From Saprospiraceae bacterium (GTDB taxonomy: Bacteria > Bacteroidota > Bacteroidia > Chitinophagales > Saprospiraceae): DNA of 64,000 nt. The notes beneath the pieces are model-generated. The model was given only the letters and a program-made list of their open reading frames with translations, did no database searches and was not told where the DNA came from. Made by a program: the position numbers and the translations under genes. The stretch is from the NCBI GenBank assembly GCA_016715245.1, contig JADKAS010000009.1:118457-182456 (forward strand). The letters are read 5' to 3'. Below are positions 19,939-28,092 of this stretch, piece after piece. The first letter of the stretch is position 1. Each line of letters starts with the position of its first letter.

Positions 19939-20847
19939 ATGTTTAAAGAATTAGAAATTTCAGGAACAGGAGTACTGATTTTTTATATTTTGATTGCTTT
20001 AATCGTTATCGGTTTGATTTATTTTTTCAGAAGAAAATATTCAGGCTATTCTTTAGATACATTAAGAGAAAATAATCAAAATGTAAAAAATGCGGATCTT
20101 GGTAGCAGGACAAAATTTCCGGAAGTAGACAATTTTAAATTGTCAAACAGTTTTGTAAATTTTGGTTTTGCAGCAGCCATGGCAATATCTCTGGTTACCA
20201 TGAGTTGGACTATCTACGAAAAAAAGATTGTTATTACAGACGACATGATGGATTTTGAAGATGAAGTTGAGGTAGAAGTACCAAGAACCGCAGAACCACC
20301 ACCACCACCACCACCACCACCACCACCGGTGATTCAGGAGGTTCCGGATGAGGTTGAGGTGCAGCAGGAAGATTTTAAAAGTCAGGACGTCAAAGAAGAA
20401 ACCAAGTTGACCGCTCCTGTGGCAGTAAATGCGCCACCACCACCACCACCACCACCACCACCACCGCCAAAAGAAGAAGAAATATTCAAAAAAGTTGAAC
20501 AAATGCCCCGATTTCCGGGTTGTGAGGACATGAAAGGTTCTGATGCTGAGAAGGAGGAATGTGCTAAAAAGAAACTCTTAGAGTTCATATATGGAAACCT
20601 AAAATATCCTACTATTGCAAGAGAGAATGGAGTAGAAGGAAATGTTGTTGTTCAATTTGTAGTTGACAAAGATGGTTCAGTAAAAGATATCAACATAGTG
20701 AGAGATATCGGAGCAGGTTGCGGTACAGCAGCCGAGACAGCAGTCAACTCAATGAATTCAATGGGTAGAAAATGGACACCCGGCAAACAATTAGGAAGAC
20801 CGGTTAAAGTACTTTATACCTTGCCTATTCGATTTAAGTTGGAATAG
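19939..20847 (+). CDS. tonB: TonB energy transducer
   Basis: A 302-residue inner-membrane protein that couples the proton-motive force to TonB-dependent outer-membrane receptors. It has an N-terminal hydrophobic helix (residues 10-30), a second one at about 72-90, an acidic segment, two runs of 11 and 12 prolines separated by a Glu-rich stretch, and a C-terminal TonB domain (YPTIARENGVEGNVVVQFVVDKDG and LPIRFKLE). Two hydrophobic segments are more than the single anchor of classical TonB. The proline runs, encoded almost purely by CCA codons, would span the periplasm. A terminator follows. The receptor at 48-50.8 kb is a plausible client. Confidence 0.9.
   Translation: MFKELEISGTGVLIFYILIALIVIGLIYFFRRKYSGYSLDTLRENNQNVKNADLGSRTKFPEVDNFKLSNSFVNFGFAAAMAISLVTMSWTIYEKKIVITDDMMDFEDEVEVEVPRTAEPPPPPPPPPPPVIQEVPDEVEVQQEDFKSQDVKEETKLTAPVAVNAPPPPPPPPPPPPKEEEIFKKVEQMPRFPGCEDMKGSDAEKEECAKKKLLEFIYGNLKYPTIARENGVEGNVVVQFVVDKDGSVKDINIVRDIGAGCGTAAETAVNSMNSMGRKWTPGKQLGRPVKVLYTLPIRFKLE
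20296..20328 (+). repeat. CCA microsatellite in tonB (11 Pro)
   Basis: Ten CCA codons and a final CCG in tandem, coding 11 prolines in the periplasmic spacer. Confidence 0.9.
20434..20469 (+). repeat. CCA microsatellite in tonB (12 Pro)
   Basis: Twelve proline codons, all CCA except one CCG next to the end. Length changes would stay in frame. Confidence 0.9.
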
Positions 20848-20873
20848 AAGCTAATTTTGTGACTTAAAATAAT

Positions 20874-20904
20874 AAAGGGGCTGGAATTTTCGGCCCCTTT
20901 TTTT
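20874..20904 (+). terminator. rho-independent terminator after tonB
   Basis: aaaggggc (20874-20881) pairs with gccccttt (20893-20900), followed by a T run. Confidence 0.85.
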
Positions 20905-21005
20905 GTGCAAAAAAACACAATAGATAGGTTTAAGCAGTATTTATAATTTAGAAAAAAATCTTAAAAAAGGAGTGAATTAAATGTTTATGGGTTTTGTAAA
21001 CAGGA

Positions 21006-22694
21006 TCATTTATCCATGACGTTAAATACCACAGAAAGAATTTCTTTTTCAAGTTCTAAAGCTGAAGAATAAATTTTATTCGCCTGGCTTAAAGAATCAG
21101 CAACAAAAGTTCCATCCTGAAAACCATTGCAGTTGATCTGAACATTCAGTAAAGCGCCTTGAACAGCCGCTTTACAGCATAAGGCACCAACTCCTGCATC
21201 TGAAACGGAGTTAGGATTTCCTTTTTCAGCCATTTCCTTCAGTAAAGTCAAGGCCTCAAAACTGGTACGCATTACCATTAAGGGGACTTCAATTGCTTCT
21301 TTTGTAGCATTGTGTATAGCTTGTTTTCGGTCAACCTTTTCTTGCTCAGACTCTTTTGGCAGTTTAAAAGCATCCATGATTTTATTAAAGGCATCTGTAT
21401 CTGCATCAACCAAATGTAAAAGCCTGTCTTTAAGTTCTTGACCTTTTTCGGCCCATTTTGAAAAGTACTCAAATTTATCCTCCCAACCTTTTTTATGTGC
21501 ACTCAAGTTGGCCACCATGGTTCCAAGGGAGACACCCAAACTACCTACATAGGCACTTATACTTCCGCCCCCGGGAGCAGGACTTTCAGAAGCAGTTTCA
21601 TTAGCAAAATCTGATAAATTCAGATCTACTAATTTATTCGTGTTTTTTTCTTCTAGCAAGTATTCAATTATTTTCTTTTTCGGATCAAAAGGTCCTAGTT
21701 CGTCAAGTCCCAAAGATTTTACAGCAATATGAATTAACTCATTTTCAGAAATACCCTTCGATCTACCCTGTTTATTCAGAAAATATTTTCCGGCATCCAA
21801 AAGAACTTTTTTGGGTACCAAACCCACCAACTCTGAACCGGTTACCCTCATGCCCCTTGAAGTAGCACTGTGACAACAGGCATCAAATGCAATGTGTAAA
21901 GGAGTAACATTAATATTGGTAAGGTTCATGGAAATTTGTGCAATTTTGTATTCATCAATATACCAACCTATGGCTTTTACAGACTTACACATCCCGGGGA
22001 TTCTTATTAGTTCTCCATCATCCCCCAATATGTTTTTGCCGGTTTCAAGATCGGTTTTTAATCGTCCGTTTTCTCTAACATCGAAGGCAACAGAATTGGC
22101 TCTTCTGACAGAGGTTGTATTCAGATTAACATTGTAAGCCACTAAAAAATCTCTGGCACCAATTACTGTAGCACCGGATTTGCTGTTAAAAGCAGCTTTA
22201 CCATAATCAGGTTTCCAGACAGGATCTTTAAGTTTATTATTTAAACCTTCGTATTCTCCGGCTCTGATATTAGCCAGATTTTTTCTATCTTCAGATGTAG
22301 CTGCTTCTTCGTACAGATAAACGGGTATAGTTGTATTACTTCCAACCATCTCACCTAATTTTTTAGCATATTGTACCGCCTCTTCCATGGTAATGCCGGA
22401 AATGGGAATAAACGGACACACATCGGTAGCTCCCATACGTGGATGCTCTCCTTTGTGTTTACTCATGTCAATAAGTTCCCCGGCTTTACAAATAGCTAAA
22501 AAAGCTGCCTGAACTACAGCATCTGGTTTTCCGACAAAGGTTACAACAGTCCTGTTTGTGGTTTTACCGGGATCGACGTCAAGTAATTTAACACCTTCTA
22601 CAGAGGAGATTTCATCAGTAATTTGTTTGATTACCGACATATCTCTTCCTTCACTGAAATTAGGGACACATTCTATTAAACAAGGATTATTCAT
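21006..22694 (-). CDS. ftcD: glutamate formimidoyltransferase / formimidotetrahydrofolate cyclodeaminase
   Basis: A 562-residue bifunctional cytosolic enzyme of histidine breakdown. The N-terminal half (about 1-330) moves the formimino group of formiminoglutamate to tetrahydrofolate; it starts LIECVPNFSEGRD and carries KHKGEHPRMGATDVCPF. The C-terminal half (about 350-560) is the helical cyclodeaminase, which releases ammonia to give methenyl-THF (SPAPGGGSISAYVGSLG and DADTDAFNKIMDAFKLP). The fused arrangement and length match the animal and Bacteroidota form. No other hut genes are in the window. The serine hydroxymethyltransferase at 26 kb shares the folate pool but is not in the same operon. 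Confidence 0.95.
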   Translation of the reverse strand: MNNPCLIECVPNFSEGRDMSVIKQITDEISSVEGVKLLDVDPGKTTNRTVVTFVGKPDAVVQAAFLAICKAGELIDMSKHKGEHPRMGATDVCPFIPISGITMEEAVQYAKKLGEMVGSNTTIPVYLYEEAATSEDRKNLANIRAGEYEGLNNKLKDPVWKPDYGKAAFNSKSGATVIGARDFLVAYNVNLNTTSVRRANSVAFDVRENGRLKTDLETGKNILGDDGELIRIPGMCKSVKAIGWYIDEYKIAQISMNLTNINVTPLHIAFDACCHSATSRGMRVTGSELVGLVPKKVLLDAGKYFLNKQGRSKGISENELIHIAVKSLGLDELGPFDPKKKIIEYLLEEKNTNKLVDLNLSDFANETASESPAPGGGSISAYVGSLGVSLGTMVANLSAHKKGWEDKFEYFSKWAEKGQELKDRLLHLVDADTDAFNKIMDAFKLPKESEQEKVDRKQAIHNATKEAIEVPLMVMRTSFEALTLLKEMAEKGNPNSVSDAGVGALCCKAAVQGALLNVQINCNGFQDGTFVADSLSQANKIYSSALELEKEILSVVFNVMDK

Positions 22695-22792
22695 GCGCGT
22701 GCTTTTAAAATGATTTTTTAGGTTTGAACTGTAAGAACATGTTTCATTTGGTGTTTAATTGTTAACCTTTATGGTATAACAATGATTTAGTA

Positions 22793-22800
22793 CAAAAGTA
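22793..22800 (-). promoter_or_regulatory. possible -7 box of ftcD
   Basis: TACTTTTG on the minus strand fits TAnnTTTG and would give a leader of about 90 nt for ftcD. No -33 element was recognised. Confidence 0.35.
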
Positions 22801-22811
22801 AATCAAATACA

Positions 22812-23498
22812 TTATTCCTGGATTGGAAAGCCAATCATTTTTAACTTATGTATAATTTGTTGTGCTGTAGTATACCCATTAGAAATTTTATGCAATTTAT
22901 TATCCTTTATTACCATTATAGAGGGAAATCCCTGTACGCCTAAAGTGTAAGCATATCTAAAATCTCTTTCAGTTTCATTGATAATAACAGGAGAATTATA
23001 ATATTTTTCAAATTTACTTTCTTCAATGCCAAATTTAGTCGCCAAAGAACTGAAAGTTTTTAATGATGTAGGATCATCATTTTTTTCATAAAACGCACTC
23101 TGCAGTTCTTTGAAATATAAATATTCTGCTTCCGGCTTAAGAGATCTGACAGCGACTACAGCCCTGCATGCTGGTTCTGTATTGTAAATCAGGTTTTCAT
23201 CATTTAATATGGTATAGGAAAATGGTTGTTTGGTATTTAAATGAACTTCGCGCCAATGTTCAGACAAAAATTCTTTCAACTCCCCAAAGGTTTCTGTGCC
23301 ATTTGCTCTTAAACCACCGAGAATTATTTTAAATGGAATGTCAGACATTACACTTTTAACTTTATCCAGCTCAGAGGAAAAGCCATAACACCAGGAACAC
23401 ATTGGGTCACCTATATAAAATAAAGTATCCTTTTGTCCAGATGCTTTTTCATTAATAGATAAAAACATAAAGCAAAAAATTATGAATGGCTTAAACAT
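22812..23498 (-). CDS. DsbA-family periplasmic thiol oxidoreductase
   Basis: A 228-residue exported protein with a signal peptide (residues 1-21) and a DsbA-type thioredoxin fold with inserted helices. The active-site motif is CSWC (C34, C37) in the context DPMCSWCYGF, as in the predicted disulfide isomerase group of COG3531, and the cis-Pro loop is present (GVQGFPS). It should make or reshuffle disulfides in envelope proteins. Its ATG overlaps the ferredoxin stop by one base (TAATG), suggesting translational coupling. A cytosolic ferredoxin and its reductase sharing an operon with an exported thiol enzyme is unusual; no membrane carrier to connect them is encoded nearby. Confidence 0.85.
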   Translation of the reverse strand: MFKPFIIFCFMFLSINEKASGQKDTLFYIGDPMCSWCYGFSSELDKVKSVMSDIPFKIILGGLRANGTETFGELKEFLSEHWREVHLNTKQPFSYTILNDENLIYNTEPACRAVVAVRSLKPEAEYLYFKELQSAFYEKNDDPTSLKTFSSLATKFGIEESKFEKYYNSPVIINETERDFRYAYTLGVQGFPSIMVIKDNKLHKISNGYTTAQQIIHKLKMIGFPIQE

Positions 23499-23839
23499 TA
23501 TTGATTTTCATTTTCAGGACTTACAGGAGCAAGCTCAACCTCAAGGCCATCAAGATCAGAATGAATTTTAATCTGGCAACCTAATCTGCTATTTTTATTT
23601 ACAAAAAAGGCCTGATCCAGCATATTTTCTTCATCCTCACTTGGCTCCGGCAATTCATGATTACTCAGGACGTACATGTGACAACTGGCACATAAAGCCA
23701 TTCCGCCGCAAAGACCTTCCACTGGAAGTTCATAAGACTTACAGACTTCCATCATATTCAGAGTTATGTCTGTTGGAACTTCCAAAGTATGTATTATTTT
23801 TTCTCTATCAGTTACAGAAACTGTTATGCTGTTTTTCAT
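23498..23839 (-). CDS. adrenodoxin-type [2Fe-2S] ferredoxin
   Basis: A 113-residue cytosolic electron carrier. The cluster ligands follow C-x5-C-x2-C...C, seen here as C44, C50, C53 and C88 (GLCGGMALCASCH and GCQI), the spacing of vertebrate-type/adrenodoxin-like ferredoxins. C33 is an additional cysteine. The gene sits 9 bp after the ferredoxin-NADP reductase gene and overlaps the DsbA-like gene, so the reductase is its obvious partner. Possible uses include Fe-S cluster assembly or a monooxygenase; nothing local decides. Confidence 0.9.
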   Translation of the reverse strand: MKNSITVSVTDREKIIHTLEVPTDITLNMMEVCKSYELPVEGLCGGMALCASCHMYVLSNHELPEPSEDEENMLDQAFFVNKNSRLGCQIKIHSDLDGLEVELAPVSPENENQ

Positions 23840-23848
23840 TGCAAAACT

Positions 23849-24853
23849 TTAAAAGCCGGTGACACCTGCGACCGTTGTATATTTGAAGGATAATTTTTGA
23901 TCCGGATAAATATACTTAAACGCAGATTGCACCATTAATGTTCCTTCATGGAAACCGCATAAAATTAATTTTAGTTTTCCCGGATAGGTATTTATGTCGC
24001 CGATAGCATAAATGCCGGGAATGTTGGAACTGTAATCCAGCGTATTAACTACTATCGCATTATTTTCAATTTCCAAACCCCAATCTCCTATGGGACCAAG
24101 TTTGGGAGCAAGGCCAAATAAAGGAATAAAATAATCAGAATCAAAATAATAATTTTCTTTTCCATCCTGTTCTATCAGAATTTTTTCCAGAACTTTATTT
24201 CCATTGAGTCCGATTGCCTGAGCTTCTGTAATAAGATTTATTTTTCCATTGCGGGCAAGTTCCAGGACCTTTTCAACAGAATCCAGGGCACCTCTGAAAG
24301 ATGTTCTTCTATGAATCAAAGTTACTTGTTTGGCAATGTCAGCCAGAATGATGCTCCAATCCAGAGCAGAATCACCGCCACCGGCTACCAAAACCCTTTT
24401 ATTGCGGTATTTTTCCGGATCTTTAATGATGTAGTCGACACCTTTGTCTTCAAATATTTCAATGTTTTCTATAGGAGGTTTTCTGGGTTCAAAACTTCCC
24501 AATCCACCGGCTATGGCAACTACGGGAGCAAATAGTTCTGTACCTTTGTTGGTGATTATTTTGAAGGTATTATCATCCAGTTTTTCAAGTTTTTCCGCTC
24601 TTTCTCCCAAGGTAAAGCCTGGTTTAAACGGTGCGATTTGTTCCATAAGGCGATCTGTGAGATCTCCGGCAAGAATGGAAGGATACCCCGGAATGTCGTA
24701 TATTGGTTTTTTGGGATAAATTTCCGTCAATTGTCCTCCCCCCTGTCCCAAAGAATCTACCAAATGGCACTTTAATTTTAATAAACCGGCTTCAAAAACG
24801 GTAAACAATCCAACGGGTCCTGCACCAATAATTAATATATCTGTTGAAATCAT
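23849..24853 (-). CDS. ferredoxin-NADP(+) reductase, thioredoxin-reductase-like
   Basis: A 334-residue flavoprotein expected to pass electrons between NADPH and ferredoxin using FAD. The N-terminal FAD-binding motif IIGAGPVGL is at residues 8-16 and the NAD(P)H-binding motif VAGGGDSALD at about 155. The CxxC redox pair of true thioredoxin reductase is absent, and the C-terminal AIGDIN motif closes the FAD domain. Together these point to the type 2 ferredoxin-NADP reductases of Bacillus and Bacteroidota. It is the first gene of a three-gene set with the ferredoxin and the DsbA-like protein. Its TACTTTTG box ends five bases before the start codon, so the mRNA may be leaderless. Confidence 0.92.
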   Translation of the reverse strand: MISTDILIIGAGPVGLFTVFEAGLLKLKCHLVDSLGQGGGQLTEIYPKKPIYDIPGYPSILAGDLTDRLMEQIAPFKPGFTLGERAEKLEKLDDNTFKIITNKGTELFAPVVAIAGGLGSFEPRKPPIENIEIFEDKGVDYIIKDPEKYRNKRVLVAGGGDSALDWSIILADIAKQVTLIHRRTSFRGALDSVEKVLELARNGKINLITEAQAIGLNGNKVLEKILIEQDGKENYYFDSDYFIPLFGLAPKLGPIGDWGLEIENNAIVVNTLDYSSNIPGIYAIGDINTYPGKLKLILCGFHEGTLMVQSAFKYIYPDQKLSFKYTTVAGVTGF

Positions 24854-24857
24854 GATG

Positions 24858-24865
24858 CAAAAGTA
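24858..24865 (-). promoter_or_regulatory. -7 box of the FNR operon
   Basis: TACTTTTG (minus strand) followed by CATC and then the ATG at 24853. With a start site 5-7 nt after the box, transcription would begin at about the start codon. Confidence 0.45.
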
Positions 24866-25006
24866 TAGTTTTCATATGAAGTAGACAAGTTTGACATACA
24901 AGGACTTTGATAATTTGATAAATGATAGATATCATGATTAAATTGTAACAACCGTGACAGAAAATATTTAAAAAGTATTCAAAGGTTAATTAATAATATA
25001 ACTTTT

Positions 25007-25873
25007 TTAATCGGACAAAAGGATATAGTTTTTATATTCACCTATTCTGTATCCTGTTATTTTTTCTAACCAAATGGACAATTTTTCTTTTATTGAATTT
25101 CGTTTTTTATCCGGATTGTATGAGAAATCCCAGTTTTTTGTTGACAATCGTTTTTGCATGACCTTTGGATGCGTCTCTGAAAACTTTTCAAGATTTTCCA
25201 ATAAATCATAATCAAATTTTTCGGCAGAAACATGGTCTCTGATCCAATCATCATCATGCCATAGTTTATTAAAGGTCTGTGCTTTTTTTAGTTGAGCGTG
25301 CGGATCACGAACCCATCCATAATGATAAATGCTTGCGTTAATATTTTTAACATGAAGTTTTTTTCCTGCTTTTCGAAAGCCTTGGGCATCTTTATACGAC
25401 CGTATTTTAGGATTATTTCTAATGATTCTGATTTCATTTCTATACCACTTTCTGCTAGTCCCAACGAAATCATAAGAACCATAAAAGTGTAAATAGTTAA
25501 ACAAAAGACCATCCACTTTTTCGTTGTGAAGGTTTGTTTTCATTTTTTCAACAATAACTTCATAATATTTTTCGTGTAAAACTTCATCGCCCTGAATATA
25601 AAATCCCCAGTCTCCTGAGATATTGTCCAAAGCAATGTTGGTTTGTTGAGCCAAAATCTCACCACCTTTTCGCATATTTTCGTCCCATACTGTATCAATA
25701 ATTTTTATTTTTGGAGATGGCAAACGTACAATAGATTCTCTGGTTCCGTCTTCACAATCCCCGACAACAACAATCATTTCATCAACAATAGGCAGGATGG
25801 ACAAAATAGACTCAATAAATGGATAATCGAGGTTAATTCCATTTCTAATGAAGGTAAAACCACTTATTTTCAT
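25007..25873 (-). CDS. family 2-like glycosyltransferase
   Basis: A 288-residue protein with the GT-A layout of family 2 glycosyltransferases: an N-terminal strand and loop (ISGFTFIRNG), DEMIVVVGDCEDGT, and the metal/nucleotide site QGDEVLHE at residues 94-101. The C-terminal half holds conserved aromatic and His residues (YHYGWVRDP) and no transmembrane helix is seen, so the enzyme is probably cytosolic. Such proteins add sugars to surface glycans or lipids; donor and acceptor cannot be read from sequence. It is a single gene, separated from the FNR operon by about 150 bp. Confidence 0.85.
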   Translation of the reverse strand: MKISGFTFIRNGINLDYPFIESILSILPIVDEMIVVVGDCEDGTRESIVRLPSPKIKIIDTVWDENMRKGGEILAQQTNIALDNISGDWGFYIQGDEVLHEKYYEVIVEKMKTNLHNEKVDGLLFNYLHFYGSYDFVGTSRKWYRNEIRIIRNNPKIRSYKDAQGFRKAGKKLHVKNINASIYHYGWVRDPHAQLKKAQTFNKLWHDDDWIRDHVSAEKFDYDLLENLEKFSETHPKVMQKRLSTKNWDFSYNPDKKRNSIKEKLSIWLEKITGYRIGEYKNYILLSD

Positions 25874-26078
25874 GATTTTGGTTTACGTGTCTTATTTGAA
25901 GATGTAGAAAATATGATGTAAAAAGTTGAATGACAACAATACTTCATTTAGAAGTAATTAAAAATCTATTTGAGGACAAAAGTACAGTAAAAATAAAAGA
26001 AATTAGTCTTACTGGTACTTAAATCCAATAAATTTAGAATCTGTAGAACGACAACCTTTAAGGTTTTTAAAAAATCAC

Positions 26079-26086
26079 TACATTTG
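26079..26086 (+). promoter_or_regulatory. -7 box of glyA
   Basis: TACATTTG fits TAnnTTTG and leaves a leader of about 12 nt before ATG 26105. Confidence 0.5.
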
Positions 26087-26104
26087 TCCGAATAATTAAT
26101 AAAA

Positions 26105-27379
26105 ATGGATACACAAATACGCGAACTTATAATTGAAGAACTGGAACGACAAAGGCATGGAGTTGAGTTAATTGCGTCAGAAAATTTTACATCCCAGGAA
26201 GTTCTTAATGCAATGGGAAGTTGTCTTACCAATAAATATGCGGAAGGTTACCCCGGTAAAAGGTATTACGGTGGTTGTGAGGTGGTCGACAAGGTAGAGC
26301 AATTGGCGATTGACAGGCTATGTGAATTGTTTACAGCAGAATATGCCAATGTTCAGCCACACTCAGGAGCACAGGCCAATGCAGCTATATTTTTATCTGT
26401 ACTACAACCAGGTGATGCCATTCTTGGATTTGATTTATCTCATGGTGGGCATTTATCTCACGGATCGCCCGTCAATTATTCAGGAAAAGTTTATAAAGCA
26501 CACTTTTATGGTGTGGAAGAAGAAACAGGAACCATAGATATGAATAAGGTATTAATCAAAGCCCTTGAGGTAAGACCTAAATTAATTATTTGCGGAGCGT
26601 CTGCCTATTCAAGAGATTGGGATTATAAGAGATTCAGAGAAATAGCGGAGGAAGTCGGCGCCTTACTTCTTGCTGATATTGCACATCCCGCAGGATTGAT
26701 TGCAGCCGGTTTATTGAACGATCCGATTCCTCACTGTCATATTGTTTCATCAACAACACATAAAACACTCAGAGGGCCAAGGGGAGGAATCATAATGATG
26801 GGAAAAGATTTTGAAAACCCATGGGGAAGAACTACCAAAAAGGGGGATAATATTATGATGTCCTCTATACTGAACAGTGGTGTTTTTCCTGGAATACAGG
26901 GTGGTCCACTTGAACATGTTATTGCTGGCAAAGCTGTTGCATTTAAGGAAGCGCTTTCTTCTTCTTTCAAGGTGTATGCAAATCAGGTTGTTTCAAATGC
27001 TCAGGCAATGGCTAATCAATTAGTGTCAAAAGGATATAAAATTATCAGTGGCGGCACAGACAATCATTTAATGCTTATTGATTTAAGAGGAAAATTTACA
27101 GACGTAACAGGAAAAGATGCCGAAAATGCTTTGATAAAAGCAGACATTACGATAAATAAAAATATGGTTCCATTTGATTCAAGGTCGGCACTTTTGACAT
27201 CAGGCATTCGAATTGGAACTGCTGCCATGACGACAAGAGGATGTAACGAAGAGGATTTTATTCAAATGGCGGTTTGGGTTGATGAAGCCATTAGTAATGG
27301 AGGTAATGACCAAAAATTAAAATCGATAAAAGTAGAAGTAAATAAATTTATGGAAAGGTTTCCTCTTTATCCTTCCTGA
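26105..27379 (+). CDS. glyA: serine hydroxymethyltransferase
   Basis: A 424-residue PLP enzyme converting serine and tetrahydrofolate to glycine and methylene-THF, the main cellular source of one-carbon units. Visible hallmarks are ELIASENFTS near the start, GKRYYGGCE, the PLP lysine in STTHKTLRGPRGG (K220), and GGTDNHLMLIDLR. Length is normal. The 3' end overlaps the convergent DUF5606 gene by 13 bp, so the two genes share a few stop-proximal bases. No terminator is visible between them. Confidence 0.97.
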   Translation: MDTQIRELIIEELERQRHGVELIASENFTSQEVLNAMGSCLTNKYAEGYPGKRYYGGCEVVDKVEQLAIDRLCELFTAEYANVQPHSGAQANAAIFLSVLQPGDAILGFDLSHGGHLSHGSPVNYSGKVYKAHFYGVEEETGTIDMNKVLIKALEVRPKLIICGASAYSRDWDYKRFREIAEEVGALLLADIAHPAGLIAAGLLNDPIPHCHIVSSTTHKTLRGPRGGIIMMGKDFENPWGRTTKKGDNIMMSSILNSGVFPGIQGGPLEHVIAGKAVAFKEALSSSFKVYANQVVSNAQAMANQLVSKGYKIISGGTDNHLMLIDLRGKFTDVTGKDAENALIKADITINKNMVPFDSRSALLTSGIRIGTAAMTTRGCNEEDFIQMAVWVDEAISNGGNDQKLKSIKVEVNKFMERFPLYPS

Positions 27380-27804
27380 TTTTTTTCATCCTCCGGTGAT
27401 TCAGTGACTTCTTCAAAAAGTTCTTTTATAAGGCCTCGATCGTTTAAAAAAATGAACCATTTTAGGACTTTTTTCATGTCACTGTGGTAGACGCGGTCCC
27501 TATCGTAATCAGGTATGATGATTTCAAAATATTTACGCAATTCTTGTTGCGGTGCATTTGGATTTGGAACAGGATGACTCTCTGACAATGAAGACATCGT
27601 TTTAAATACCGATTTTATATCTATTGTATCTGTATCCGTGTATATAGCAACAGTCTGCATTGGAGTAAACTGATGTTGCCTTACAGAACAGAATCGGGTT
27701 TTTCCGGTATCCGGGTCAGCTACTAATAAACCATTGGATTTAGTAGAGACCAATTTAAATAATCCCGCTAAACCACTAACGGCAACCATCTTATCAATTG
27801 TCAT
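27367..27804 (-). CDS. DUF5606 family protein
   Basis: A 145-residue protein without signal peptide or membrane segment. The N-terminal about 60 residues (VAVSGLAGLFKLVSTKSNGLLVAD followed by a TDTD segment) have the look of the Bacteroidota-specific DUF5606 family, with a small beta domain and then a helical part. The C-terminus is Glu-rich. Function is unknown. Its last 13 bp overlap the end of glyA on the other strand, so the two genes converge and are not co-transcribed. Confidence 0.8.
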   Translation of the reverse strand: MTIDKMVAVSGLAGLFKLVSTKSNGLLVADPDTGKTRFCSVRQHQFTPMQTVAIYTDTDTIDIKSVFKTMSSLSESHPVPNPNAPQQELRKYFEIIIPDYDRDRVYHSDMKKVLKWFIFLNDRGLIKELFEEVTESPEDEKNQEG

Positions 27805-28050
27805 AATTAATATTTACAATTTTAAAAAAGAGTTTCAATATAAACGAATTACAATGAAAATTGTGAACCGAATTATTAAAGAGGCGCAAAAATATTATTT
27901 TTTTAGTGAAAACACACAAAATCTCTCTATTTCCAGAAACGAAAAAATAGAAAGTTCAATTTGTAGTAAGCGCTACAAAAGTAAAAAAATAAATGTTTTG
28001 TAAATGCGATTAAAAGCTATGCAATGGCGGATTTTCTTGAAACATTATAT

Positions 28051-28058
28051 TATCTTTG
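28051..28058 (+). promoter_or_regulatory. -7 box of the M1 aminopeptidase gene
   Basis: TATCTTTG fits TAnnTTTG. It lies after an in-frame ATG at 28024, so that codon would be untranscribed and ATG 28093 becomes the likely start. Confidence 0.5.
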
Positions 28059-28092
28059 CACACTTTTATCAAAATATGCAACATCATTCCGA

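Noticed and set aside
20143..20588. Open frames on the minus strand rich in Trp or Gly over tonB
   Set aside because: They are the complement of the CCA runs of tonB and lie within a well-supported gene.
28024..28092. Upstream ATG as the start of the aminopeptidase
   Set aside because: A promoter box lies after it, and the lipoprotein signal begins at ATG 28093.
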